Assembly: GCF_947507565.1 (NCBI RefSeq)
Contig: NC_089194.1
Location: 744,001 to 808,000, forward strand
DNA length: 64,000 nucleotides
Direction of reading: 5' to 3'
Source: Oscarella lobularis
Lineage: Eukaryota; Porifera; Homoscleromorpha; Homosclerophorida; Oscarellidae
Shown here: one piece after another, positions 10,497 through 21,307 of the stretch
Layout: every line of letters begins with the position of its first letter
Position numbering within the stretch: the first letter of the stretch is position 1
Position numbers and translations under genes: made by a program
Notes under the pieces: generated by a model
What the model was told of the DNA's origin: nothing
The model's input: the letters and a program-made list of their open reading frames with translations, nothing else
Databases searched by the model: none

Positions 10497-11220
10497 CTAA
10501 TAGATTGGTCCCGTCATCCCTGACGTTTCCTTTCCAATGAAAACGTTCTCGTGAATGCTACTTATTGAAGCGAGGTGAGCCCCGCGGCTTTCGCATTTTT
10601 TACCTGCAATTTCCATCGACTCCGCCTTATCGTCGTCTTTAGACAAATAGTAGCAAGCGTCGCTGAAGTGAATCTCATCCTTCTGACACTGAGAGTGGAA
10701 AGGCAATTTTTCTTGGCGCGCTTTCATTCTAAAATCCACTAGAACAGAGACAGCTAGGTAACGTGGAAGAACGCGGATTCACTGCGTCGCTATTTACCAA
10801 GAGGTCTTTTGCATAGTCTTTTCCTGGAGCTACTGCAATAGGCAGTCTTCCAATTGCCAGTGTGAAAGTCGATTGAAACGCACTCACGAAGATCGTTAAA
10901 ACTCGGTTCTCCACTTGCCCACCTTGCATACCTGCACACGTAAGTTACCTAAAAATATCACTGAATTACGTACACGCACGTCATTCGATCTCCGTTGACC
11001 CAGTGAAATTGATCAGCGTCTCGTCTCAAGCCAATCCAGACATCGGCGGTATCTGAGTCGAAGAGGAGAGGCAGTACAAAAGCCTGTTCGTGAGGACTGC
11101 TAATGCTGACAAGGCTCTTGGAACTGCATCCCTTATCCCACTCCGTTTCATCAAAAGTGTAAAACTTTCTGGAAACGGTATAGCAATAGTCGGCATAGAG
11201 ATGCCACCAACTCGGACAAT
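10497..11220 (-). CDS. C-type lectin-domain protein, partial (two CTLDs)
   Basis: Read on the minus strand in three exons: 11220-10980, 10931-10798 and 10738-about 10500. The first CTLD starts CPSWWHLYADYCY, continues with LVSISSPHEQAF and WIGLRRDADQFHW, and splices in frame into YARWASGEP, a C-terminal WxxGEP block, and CSSSRKRLCKR. The long loop lacks the typical EPN/WND calcium set (it reads GEPSFND, then NWKTA), so sugar binding is unclear. The second CTLD begins at CQKDEIHFSDACYYL and stops after SSIHENVFI without a clear donor, so the gene is truncated at its 3' end. An acceptor at 11221 shows that upstream exons existed. Gypsy 1 is inserted 225 bp upstream. Confidence 0.8.
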
Positions 11221-11444
11221 CTAAAGTCAAAATATTCTCACATTTCTTAATTAATTAAACGCTACGACGCGTCATTATACATTCGTTAACTCTCTCTTTG
11301 CAAGTGACTTCCGCATCCTTTGAATTGCAAGATGGATTGTGCTGTTTATGGCAATCACCGAACCTTTGTTTCATTTCTTTTGCAAAAGGCGAACGCTCTG
11401 TCGGACCGAATGCAGTCTTCCGAACCCAGAAAATTTGCCTCGTT
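11221..11444 (-). other. intron and possible upstream exon of the lectin gene
   Basis: On the minus strand this stretch ends in a good acceptor for the lectin exon. About 11290-11440 contains a Cys-bearing open stretch that could be an upstream extracellular exon, but frame and domain are uncertain. Gypsy 1 begins at 11445 and would separate it from anything further upstream. Confidence 0.3.
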
Positions 11445-11560
11445 TGTGACGAACTAGTAGATATAAAACAGCTGATTAGATTAAGCTCCTATATAGATGT
11501 CCTGCACGAGTCTAGATAGCACTCTGTAAGCAATAGAGCACAACGTAAACATGCGTTACA
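11445..11560 (+). repeat. 5' LTR of Gypsy 1
   Basis: Starts TGTGACGAACTAG and ends GCGTTACA. Only 116 bp, very short for a Gypsy LTR. It differs from the 3' LTR at two positions. Confidence 0.95.
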
Positions 11561-11578
11561 TGGTGTCAGGATTCGATT
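11561..11578 (+). other. primer binding site, tRNA-Leu type
   Basis: TGGTGTCAGGA immediately follows the 5' LTR and is complementary to the 3' end of a metazoan tRNA-Leu including CCA. Inference from known tRNA ends. Confidence 0.6.
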
Positions 11579-11592
11579 CGATATAATCAGCG

Positions 11593-14500
11593 ATGGCACA
11601 AGGAGGAGATGGAGGCGCGCGTGTTCCGCAATTCGTATACCCCAACGCGAAGCAGCCATCGGAGTTGGACCTCTCCGATCCGGCGTACAAAAGGACAACA
11701 CTGGAAACGGTTCGCACGCGAGTGGAAATACTACGAAATCGCCACGGAACTCAACACGCGACCTGAACCGGTGCGCGTCGCTGCACTTTTGAACATCATC
11801 GGAGACGAAGCGGTGCAACTCTACGAGGCGAACGTATGGGCAGATCCCGCCCACAAATCTGAAATCGCGCGAGTGCTAGCGATGTTCAAAAGCTACTGCA
11901 TGCCGGCAATTGATCTCACCTACGAGAAGTACGTTTTCAACACACCGAACCAGAGGGAAGGTGAAGGATACATCACCGAGGTGGTCAAATTAGCGAGCAC
12001 CTGCGACTTCAAAGAGGAGCGCGACGCACGCATCTGTGAGAGACTCATCCACGGAATCCGCGACCACACCCTGCGAAAGAAAGTCATGGACAAAGCTGCC
12101 GGGAAAGACACGCCGCTCACGCTCGACGAAGTAGTCACCCTGTTACGACGTAACGAGGTCACGCGTTTCCGCGCGCAAGCCATAACAACGGAGGAAGCAG
12201 CACTTCACGTCGTTGAGAAAAAGCCGCGGGGTAGAGGGCGTGGTGGGAAGAAAGCAGATAAGTCGGAGAAGACGCCCACTACTCAAGCATCGAAATCGCC
12301 AGGAAGACAGACGGCGAAGCCCGATTACAGTAGTCGGGGTCCGAAATGCACTTGGTGTGGATTGAACCATCCGCCAAAGAGAGCAGAATGCCCAGCGAGA
12401 GAGCAGACATGTAACAAGTGCAACAAAAAGGGTCACTACGGCAGAGTGTGTCGATCGAAGACAGCGGACGTTCATCAGGTCGACGACACAGTGGAGTACG
12501 TAGAGCTCAACACGCTCACGACGCCGCAAGGAAAACGGGCAACGGCTACGTATCGAATTGCATCCGGGTCTCACGAAGTGACCTTCCAGATAGATACGGG
12601 AGCCTCGGTTAACATATTGCCAAAATCGGATTACGTCAAAGCCACGGGAGATAAAACGTGCGCTCGACTTGAGAAGACCATAACTGTTTTGAGGATGCAC
12701 AACAAAACGGAAGAGAAGCCAGCGGGAGTTACAAAATTGCTGATTACGCGTCATGGACAGACATACAGAGTTGCTTTCTACGTCGTCCAAGGTGCAGTAA
12801 CGCCACTGCTGTGTTTCAACGCCAGTGTGAAACTGGGGTTAGTGAAAATCACGGATAGCGATGCCGTGAATGTGATAACGACCGACGAGGCAAAATCGAA
12901 GGTCAAAAGCGATCCGATTCTTGATCAGTTTGCGGACGTATTCGCAGAGATCGGGAAAGATGGGCTTCCAGGAAAGTACAAAATTCATATCGACAACAGC
13001 GTAACACCCACGGTAGCAGCTCAACGGAAACTGCCAGCAGCCATACGAGAGGATGTACGAGCAGAGTTGAAGCGAATGATGGACAATGGAATCATTGCTC
13101 CGGTCTCAGATCCGACGTCATGGGTATCTTCGATGGTGATAATCAAAAAACCATCAGGAAAATTACGAATTTGTCTCGATCCGTTGGATTTGAATAAAGC
13201 CATTCAACGTCCACACTACCCATTGCCGACGCTGGATGAAGTGTCTACGCGTCTCACCAATGCCAAAGTCTTTTCAGTGTTAGATGCAACTACTGGTTTT
13301 TGGCAAGTTGTGCTTTTAAAGGAATCAAGTTTCCTCACAACCTTCAATACGCCATTTGGACGGTACCGATGGAAAAGGATGCCGTTCGGTATAAGCTCAG
13401 CTCCGAAAGAATGGCAACGCCGGATGCATGAGATAATAGAAGGTCTGCCAGGAATTGAAGTGATAGCTGATGACTTCCTCGTCATTGGGGCTGGAGAAAC
13501 GATGGCAGAAGCGCAACGCAATCATGATGAAAATTTCAAGAAATTCCTTCAGCGTGCAAGAGAAAGGAACCTGAAGCTCAACCGAGAGAAAACGAAGCTG
13601 AGACTGACCGAAGTCAATTTCATCGGTCATAGGCTGACTCCAAATGGAGTATCCCCCGATCCAGCAAAAATCGAGGCCATTATGAAAATGCCGCAACCGA
13701 CAGATGTGGCAGGGGTCAGACGAGCATTGGGAATGGTGACATATCTAGCAAAGTTCTTGCCGAATTTGTCTGACGTCAGCGCCCCGCTCAGACAGCTGGA
13801 AAGATCCGGGGTCGAATGGGCGTGGGGAGAAGCGCAGGAAAAAGCTTGGAAAGAAATTCAAAAGCTCATTACTAGTGCACCTGTACTGGCCTACTATGAT
13901 CCGGCCAAAACGCTCACGTTGCAGTGTGATGCAAGTCAAAGTGGACTAGGTGCAGCACTACTACAGGAAGGAAAACCAGTGTGTTACATTTCAAGAGCTC
14001 TGACGAAGACGGAACAGAACTACGCTCAAATAGAGAAGGAACTGTTAGCAATCGTCTACGCTTGTGAAAGGTTGGATCAGTATATCTACGGCAGGCGTGT
14101 GATCGTCATGACCCACCACAAACCAATGGAGAGCATAGCCAAGAAACCGAAAGCACAAACACCAAAACGTCTTCAACGCATGTTGCTGAGACTTCAATGC
14201 TACGAGCTGGAGATACGTTATCAAAAGGGTACTACGATGTACCTAGCCGACACCCTTTCAAGAGCGTACTTGAACGAAGGGGAAGCCGCGAAATGGCAGT
14301 CGGAGTTCTGTTTGCAGTTGGAAGCGGTAAACCCTAGTGAGGAGCCGAACATGCAAGCAGATCTAATGAAAGATATTTCAGAAGAAACGCAAAAGAATGC
14401 AGAGTTACAGGCTGTAAGCAATCTTGTCAAAGATGGGTGGCCAAAAGCGCGAGCAGACGTCCCAGAGGCAGCCCGTGCGTACCACAACTTTTGTGAATGC

Positions 14501-15698
14501 CTGACGTTAAGAAATGGACTGATATACAAGGATGACATGATCGTCATACCACAAGCACTCAGAAGTAGAATGCTCAAGGAAATTCATAACTCGCATCTTG
14601 GAATGGAAGGATGCATTCGACGGGCAAAGGAATCACTCTTTTGGCCTGGAATGGGAGCAGCTATACGTGATTACGTATCCAAATGCAGTACCTGCAACAC
14701 GTATCGTCCGGAACAAACCCGAGAGCCGTTAACGCCGCACGACGTGCCAGAGAGGCCGTGGGCAAAAGTGGGAATAGATTTGTTCCAGGTCGACGGAGCC
14801 GATTACGTGATAGTGGTGGATTACTACTCAAACTTCTTCGAGGTTGACAAGCTCAAGAATACGCTGTTATCATCGGTGATTCACAAAGTCAAAAGATACT
14901 TTGCTCGACACGGCATACATGAGACTGTGATTAGAGACAACGGTCCTCAGTTCGACAGCCGTGAGTTCAAGAGTTTCGCAAAGGAATGGGGTTTCGAGAC
15001 AAGACCTCATCTCCACGATACCCTCAATCGAATGGAAAAGTCGAGAATTCGGTGAAAACGTGCAAGTCGATTATCAAGAAATGTCTTACCGCGAAGGCAG
15101 ACATTTACTTGGCGTTACTGGATTTTCGCAATACACCAACCGAAAAGATAGGCTCATCGCCAGCTCAACGTCTTTTTGGTCGTAGAACCAAGACACGTCT
15201 ACCGACGTCGTCGCAGAAGCTAGCGCCACAAGCACCGTCGCCACAGCAAGTTGGGCCGCAGCAAAAGAGATTCCAGTACAAGCATACAACAAGAAGTCCA
15301 AAGAATTGCCGCCGTTGAACCCGGGGGATAAAGTGAGAATGAAGAGACCGGGCGACAACGAGGGGTCGTTGGGAGAATGCATGAAACAGGTTGGAAAGCG
15401 TTCGTATCTGGTGAAGTCGGGAGCAGGCAAGTATCGTCGAAATCGTCGACAGTTGAGAGCGACGAAGGAGGATGGAAGTAGTGCAGAAGAGCCAGAATTG
15501 GAGATCAGACCAGGCCAAGCTAAACCAAATGCAGAGCCAACTCCAATATCCAGCATACCCGAAGAACCGGAAGAATCAACGTCTCAACCAACGGAGGGCT
15601 CGACGAGAGTCAGAAACGAAGTTCAAGAAACTAGAGTCACAAAGTCAGGGAGAGTCAGCAGAAAGCCTAAATATCTGGAGGATTACGTAACGAAGTGA
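11593..15698 (+). pseudogene. Gypsy 1 gag-pol polyprotein, frameshifted
   Basis: The likely original start is ATG 11593 (LDLSDP Gag motif in that frame). A frameshift near 11690 moves to the long frame 11609-15055. Order in the long frame: Gag, two zinc fingers (CTWCGLNHPPKRAEC; CNKCNKKGHYGRVC), protease (FQIDTGAS), reverse transcriptase (LRICLDPLDLNK ... IADDFLV), RNase H (LQCDAS ... EKELLA), and integrase with HHCC finger and D,D of the core (GIDLF, RDNGPQF). The frame breaks near 14990, and SSPRYPQSNGKVE with the catalytic Glu continues in another frame. A further shift near 15300 leads into a basic C-terminal tail ending at 15698. RNase H reads THHKP where the family has TDHKP, so a catalytic Asp is lost. 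Confidence 0.9.
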
Positions 15699-15705
15699 TA
15701 CAAAC

Positions 15706-15721
15706 TTCAAAGAAAGGGAGA
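15706..15721 (+). other. polypurine tract of Gypsy 1
   Basis: AAAGAAAGGGAGA directly precedes the 3' LTR, the expected site of plus-strand priming. Confidence 0.75.
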
Positions 15722-15837
15722 TGTGACGAACTAGTAGATATAAAACAGCTGATTAGATTAAGCTCCTATATAGATGTCCTGCACAAGTCTAGATAGCACT
15801 CTGTAAGCAATAGAGCACAACGTAAACACGCGTTACA
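15722..15837 (+). repeat. 3' LTR of Gypsy 1
   Basis: 116 bp, same ends as the 5' LTR, followed by the TSD TCGTT. Confidence 0.95.
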
Positions 15838-15874
15838 TCGTTTTCCTATACCGTCAGTTGCGGAAACAATACTT

Positions 15875-17973
15875 GTGTCTTCGCCAACAAAACTTCCCTT
15901 TACGATGGCTGATCAGATGATCGACGATTTGGCTAGGAGAGGGAAGCTGACATCCAAAGTTCTAATGATCCCTATGCAGTCGAGAGTAACTCGATTGAAG
16001 CTGACGTGTCTACAATCGCTCGACGACGACAAATCAACATTTATATTTCTCTTGGCTAATCAGCGTCACGTGGTCGATATCGACTTGTCTTTCAGTCCTT
16101 GCTTTGGCCAAATGCCTTTTCCATTCGTACGCACTCTTTCTGAATCGTGCAAAGATACTTTGGTTTCTTTCTCTGCAAGCTACGTGCGCGGAGACGTTGG
16201 ATTTGAATGCCTACGTGGCTTTTCTTTACTACGTCATCTAGACATCAGTTTCACGTCGGTTTCGTTCGAGATCTGTGCACTAGCCTAAAGGAACTTTTTT
16301 CGTGCATTTGGACGTCTCTGGCATGAAATGTTTGAGTTGGCCCAAAGTCTTTGACTGTGCAGCCAGTCTCACTCAGCTCCAACATCTCGGGATGAGTGAT
16401 CTCGAGTTCTTACATACATATGAGCATCACTTGTGTCAGCCCGTGTTTCAAACTGCGTGGGTAGAACGCTTTTTTGATCGCGTTGGAACGCTTACTCCGC
16501 TAGATGTTTCCTTTGTCAAGTTGAGTTGGTTCACGCCTTCCCTGAGCAATGCATTGACTCTGGCTATGGACACTATTGTATCGTCGGCAAAGTCTCTGAG
16601 TTTCCTGATGACCTGCTCCTGGTTCTCCAATGATGTTCTTCGTGATCTTTATGTTCGTCGCGATGTCATTAAGACTTCTTTCTTTCTATTGTCAGCGATA
16701 CCGTACGATTACAGTACGGCATTGCCTGACCAATGCGTTGTTCTGCCGCTATTGGGGCATCAAATAACGAGTGACGCTCAAGTTATAATATTGAAGGGGC
16801 TTTCGTTTCTAAAAGGAAATGCTCTCATCTATGTACTAGAGAGCATTCTCCGTTCTCTTTCCTCGCACTCTCAAAGAAATTTCTCAAATTTTTTTAAAAG
16901 AGTTTTTGAGCGTGCTGTCTTGGCAGTTCAGTGTTACATAAGCACCGACATTGTGAATGCAGATAAGCCACTTAGTTCGCTCATGTGGAAAGTTTTTTCT
17001 TTCAAAGCTAAGTTGAAAGATCAAGGATACTGGCATGAAGCAGATCAAGTATGGGGAATGTTTTTAGAAGCACTCTTGCATCCTCGTTTCTTTCGACTCA
17101 ATTTTTTTCGGTGGTACTAAGTACCACTTCCGATTATTCTTTTCAAAGAACTGAAAGTAATTCCTAAGCCGTCACTAATGCACGCATCTACTGTGCTTCT
17201 TGTCAATTTGCTCCAATCCAGCCGCCTGGGTTGGGTTTACGAGTATTATGACCGATGCTCTCCTAACCGCATTGAACTTATTGTCGAAACCTTTCTCGGT
17301 TCCCTTTCTAAAGAGCAGAAAGCTGGATTTGTGCTGGTGAACATTTGGACTGTTACATTGGTCAGGTCTCTTCGACAGTTCATTGCTGACGCGAAAGAGA
17401 GTCATACCAATAGTTTATATAGCACGGGAAAATATTGTAAGTTACTAAATGTCGAGCTGTTCCTTCGTTTCAACGTTCTACGTCTCATGTCTTCCGGAAT
17501 TCCCGTCGTTCAAAAGCAATTAATCGACAATGATGCCGTGTCTTCCTATGTACAGGAGTTTCTCTTTTGTGACGTGCCATACTTTGCGATGGCGAACGAG
17601 AGCTTTATTGAGTTTCTGATCAGTTTAGCGGAAACTTCTCAGCTTCGAGGATCATTTGTTACAGCTCCACTTTTGGGCCTGCTTTCTCGGAAGGCGAAGA
17701 AGCCTCATGTGAGGCTTTCACGGAGCTATCTCAGTTGTCTTCTGCTACTAATTAGGCCGGACCTTTTCGTCTCAGTTGAATCAAATGTGTTGCCTCTCCG
17801 AGAAGGAGTTTGCTTGTCAGGCCGTTCATTACAGCAGAAGAAAGTTTAGTAAAACAGCAATCAATTACGTTCAGCAGCATTTCTCAGTAGCATCGCTGAA
17901 AGAAATGTCTCAGTTTAACGTGACAGAAGTTGCTTACTTTGGACAACAATGTTTAGCCATTGTCGAGCAGTAA
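15875..17973 (+). pseudogene. LRR plus ARM-like protein (ZYG11/ZER1-like?), frameshifted
   Basis: Consecutive open stretches 15875-16288, 16302-17120, 17178-17849 and 17776-17973 read as one protein only if frame changes near 16268, 16300, 17110 and 17800 are allowed. The first part has leucine-rich-repeat-like phrases (VTRLKLTCLQSL, VVDIDLSFS, LLRHLDISFTS, HLDVSGMKC, LQHLGMSDLE). The rest is helical and armadillo-like (FIEFLISLAETSQLRG, VTEVAYFGQQC). This order resembles ZYG11/ZER1 substrate receptors of cullin-2 ligases, but no diagnostic motif settles it. Either a pseudogene or a gene with several sequencing indels in homopolymers. Confidence 0.45.
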
Positions 17974-18640
17974 CTTTTTTTGTTGTCTTTGTGATTTTTA
18001 ATTATCTTTGTGACGAACATTTATACGCTTCTCTCGAATTCTGTTGAACAAATTACTATAATATTACCAATTTGTACTCGATTTGTCCTCAGTACCAGTC
18101 GTCTACGTAAGGTCTAAGACAGAGACACTCTAACAAATATTTAACACAAAGTGTTTAAAATTTTAATTAATGAATAGTTGCAGCGCATCTTCCGACGAGT
18201 GCGAAATCTTTCTCGTAAGCAACCCCATAAACAATTCGACTTCTCAAGTGAGCGTAGAGGCGAATTTTGATAGCGCGAACGCGATTTGTTTCACCATTTA
18301 AACTATGTTTACTGTAATACGAACATAATCATGATGCTTCCTGAAGGATATTTTGGCCTCGGAACAAGCAAATTTCTATGCACAACTGGCAATGTCTGGA
18401 AAATTGTAGCACGTCCAGCAGGGCTTGTAGATGTTGAGATTCTTTGCGCAGGTACACTTGGTTGTTTCCTTTTCTTGCTCATGCAGTACACAGATTCAAG
18501 ATTATTCTCTCTTCTCTTGATTTCTGCAAATAGTATGTGTTGCCAGACGCCTCGCGCGCGGATGTGTGTGATACGGGAGATTTATCTGTGAAAGCTGCAT
18601 TATTTGCCTCTTCGAGCAGTTGATAAACTCGTTCGCCGTC
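17974..18640. other. intergenic, no supported gene
   Basis: AT-rich in its first half. Open frames at 18286-18591 (+) and on the minus strand at 18309-18661 show no recognisable domain and overlap each other. I cannot support any of them. The kinase A exon begins somewhere near 18640-18660. Confidence 0.4.
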
Positions 18641-18773
18641 CCAGCGTGAAGAAACTCGCATTTAGAATGCATTGGCTTTCCGAGAACCCCAACGATTGCA
18701 GCAATGCCAGCGGATTCGGACGAGATTAGGAGTGATGGTAATATCCTGGTTATTAATCGGGAAGTGAAGAATA

Positions 18774-19283
18774 GACCCTATTTGTTTTAACTGCGCATGT
18801 CAGCGGCAGCCATTTTAGGTGGGGATCAGTGTCTAACGGAAGGGGTCACGAGACCGAATTGTGGGTCTGCGAAAGCTTTTAAAAGGCCATTCTCCTGTTG
18901 TTCGAGCTTCTAATAGATCTGCTAAGGACATGCCAGCTCATCGAAACGAAGGCTTATGGTCAAACGCAAGCTATATGCTATAAAGGAGCTGTTTATGTAC
19001 TATTGAATGCATCTACAAATGAAGCCCTACGTGATTCTGCGATGCAGGAAAAGCCCTTCGAAGAAGGAATGCTCATCGCCCAATTTCTCTCTTTCTGCAA
19101 GCCGCAGTCGATCGCTGACACATTCAAAGCCTTCTCTTATCTATTAGAAGCTCGATCAACAGGAGAATTGCCTTTGAAAAGCTTTCGCTGATCCACAATT
19201 CGGTCTCGTCACCACTTCCGTTAGACACTGATCCCCACCTAAAATGGCTGCCGCTGACATGCGCAGTTAAAACAAATAGGGTC
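18774..19283. mobile_element. MITE 4 (TA target site) with internal ORF
   Basis: A 510-bp element with inverted arms of about 110-120 bp, starting GACCCTATTTGTTTTAACTG and ending with its reverse complement, flanked by TA (18772-18773 and 19284-19285). The TA duplication fits Tc1/mariner-type mobilisation. It interrupts a kelch exon of kinase A: taking it out joins ...EVKN to IGRLNEIWYF in frame. The centre (18898-19191) has an open frame of 97 codons with no stop, which does not look like transposase and may be a captured host exon. Confidence 0.85.
18898..19191 (+). other. 97-codon ORF inside MITE 4, possible captured exon
   Basis: Reads FELLIDLLRTCQLIETKAYG at the start and ends in GELPLKSFR. 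It is helical-looking and fills nearly all of the space between the inverted arms. I do not recognise the family. Its open state could be chance or host exon capture by a non-autonomous element. Confidence 0.3.
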
Positions 19284-21131
19284 TATTGGCCGGCTTAACG
19301 AAATCTGGTACTTTCAATTGAGCAATGCCGTTCTGAATAACGGATGGCACAAACTAAAGCTATCAAATTTGTCTTCGCCTAAATTAAGATACTATCACAG
19401 CGCTACCGATGGTCTATTGTATTACAGAAAGAGATTCCATCTACATATTTGGTGGCTTAGGACTTCATAACGACAAAGTGATCGTTCTTAATGATCTATG
19501 GAAATTTGGAGACACCGCTCGAAACCAGCAATCCAACTTTCCAGAAACATGGAAATGGTCAAGACTTTACCCAAAAAACAGCATTGGGCATTTTCCAAGA
19601 ATGTTTGGACATGCGATAAAAAACAAGAATGTCATATTTAGTTGCGAAAGAAATCAGCTTGAACAAGGTTGCAACCAAACGGAAGCGTTTATAATTCCAC
19701 TTCATAATAACTCGAAATGGAGAAAAGTTCAGTCACTAAATACTCAGCGATGTCGATGTAAAACGACTTTTCAAAGAAAATCACCCCTTCTTGCCTGCTG
19801 CGGAGGTTACACTTTATTTACATCGTTTTACAACTCTGCGTCAGACAAGTACGTTGGCTACTGGCTCGCTTTCTTGGAAGGCGCGAAGTCTCTTCTATCT
19901 CTAGACAGCAAAGTTGCGCTTTTCTTAGTATACTCCATCTCCCACAATCGCTACAAGTACTACATAACAAAATTATGTTGCCCCGACGGCACGGAAAGTT
20001 GGAAAGGGAATTTCGATTGCAGAAATTGCTCTGCCGGTAGTTATTCATCCAATAGATCTGAATGTTTCCAGTGTCTTAATGAAATCACAACTCACACTTA
20101 CGCATCAACGTCAATTTCAGATTGTAAAAGATGCTCCGAAAAAGGCAACATGCATTGCAAACAGGGCAAGTGCAAAGTAACGCCTTACAACACAATGACA
20201 AGTGATTGTCATTCCGGATACAATCGAGACAACAATGGGTCCTGCACAGTCAAGTCAACAATTCAAGTCGCAACGCTGTCTTCGTCTGGTTAGTGGTTTT
20301 CACCGGGATATCAATAATCCTCTACAAACTGAACGGCATTAAGAAGCGTAACGAGGCAAATTTAAGAAGTTTCGAAAACGTGTGGAACATAGGATTTGAA
20401 GAAATTAAATTTGACCAACGTTTGGATACAGAGATCTCCGGGGCCTACGGGGAGGTTTACCGCGGTACATACAGACAAATAGCGGTAGCCATCAAGCGCC
20501 TACAGTACTATCAAATGCATATCATTAAACGCAGCCGGGCCGAATTTACTCGAGAAATCGAAGTCATGAAAACAATTCGTCATCCTAATGTTGTCATGTT
20601 TTTCGGAGGCGGAAAGTTTCGAGATGGAACACCTTTTCTTGTCATGGAACTAATGCACAGGGGATCACTGACAGCAATTCTACAGAACGACGCTATTGTT
20701 CTAGGAAACGAGACTAAGTTTTCGTTCGCTTTGAGCGGGGCTAGGGGAATGAACTATCTGCATATGATGAATCCCCCTCGGGTCCACCGTGACTTGAAGA
20801 GCGCAAATCTACTTGTCAGTCTCGATTGGACAGTTCGTGTAGCTGATTTCGGCTCTGCAAGGCTGGTGGATTCGTGGAAGAAAGCACCTTCTCGCAGAAA
20901 AGATCAAAGACGACGCGGAAGGGGGCTCATATATTATAAGAGCAGATGAAGAAAGTGAGCCGCTACTAGACAATCAACGAACGGTTATGATTCTGGAAGT
21001 TGGCACAATGCAATGGCTCGCCCCAGAGGTGCTGGCACGCAAACCCTATGTAGCGTCTGTCGATGTATACAGGTAAACGACAAAGTAAACCGTAGGGAAA
21101 ACCTATAAATTTTCCATTTAGTTACGGAATT

Positions 21132-21190
21132 TGTAGCGTGGCTGCTTACTTCACAGTCTATTGAAATCAAACCCAACCCCGTACATCACA
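21132..21190 (-). repeat. 3' LTR of Gypsy 2 (59 bp)
   Basis: On the minus strand it starts TGTGATGTACGGGG and ends GCCACGCTACA. It is preceded by the purine tract AGGTGGGGGAGAG. It differs from the 5' LTR (37468-37526) at three positions. 59 bp is extremely short for an LTR. Confidence 0.9.
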
Positions 21191-21307
21191 CTCTCCCCCA
21201 CCTAAGTTACTTTGCCCGGCCCAACTGCCCCTAACACCATGCCCAGAAAAAAAAATGATTCGTCAGTGAAAGTGTCAAACAAGAATCTTCGTCGTCGACC
21301 TCCCTGG

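Larger units (their letters stand above)
11445..15837 (+). mobile_element. Ty3/Gypsy element 1, full length with 116-bp LTRs
   Basis: Complete LTR retrotransposon: LTRs 11445-11560 and 15722-15837 (116 bp each, TG...CA, two differences), 5-bp target duplication TCGTT (11440-11444 and 15838-15842), a primer site directly after the 5' LTR, gag-pol, and a purine tract before the 3' LTR. High LTR identity implies a fairly recent insertion, yet the coding region already has several frameshifts. There is no envelope gene. Confidence 0.95.
18660..21131 (+). pseudogene. Kinase A, 5' part: kelch/Cys-rich/TM receptor kinase, split gene
   Basis: Paralogue of kinase B. Kelch-like ectodomain (ILVINREVKN ... 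NEIWYFQLS, SIYIFGGLGLHNDKVI, LNDLWKF), a Cys-rich juxtamembrane module (CCPDGTES ... CRNCSAGSYSS ... CSEKGNMHCKQGKC), a membrane span near 20280-20330 and a TKL-type kinase domain: glycine loop GAYGEVYRG, AIKRL, HRDLKSANLL (20785-20814), VADFGSARL and GTMQWLAPE. Active-site residues are present. Damage: MITE 4 inside a kelch exon, frame breaks near 20290 (before the span) and 20925 (G run), and Gypsy 2 inserted at codon YGI (after 21131). The 3' exon lies inverted at 37166-37467. A short intron (about 21073-21121) precedes the last codons. It probably senses an extracellular ligand at the plasma membrane; the ligand is unknown. Confidence 0.75.
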
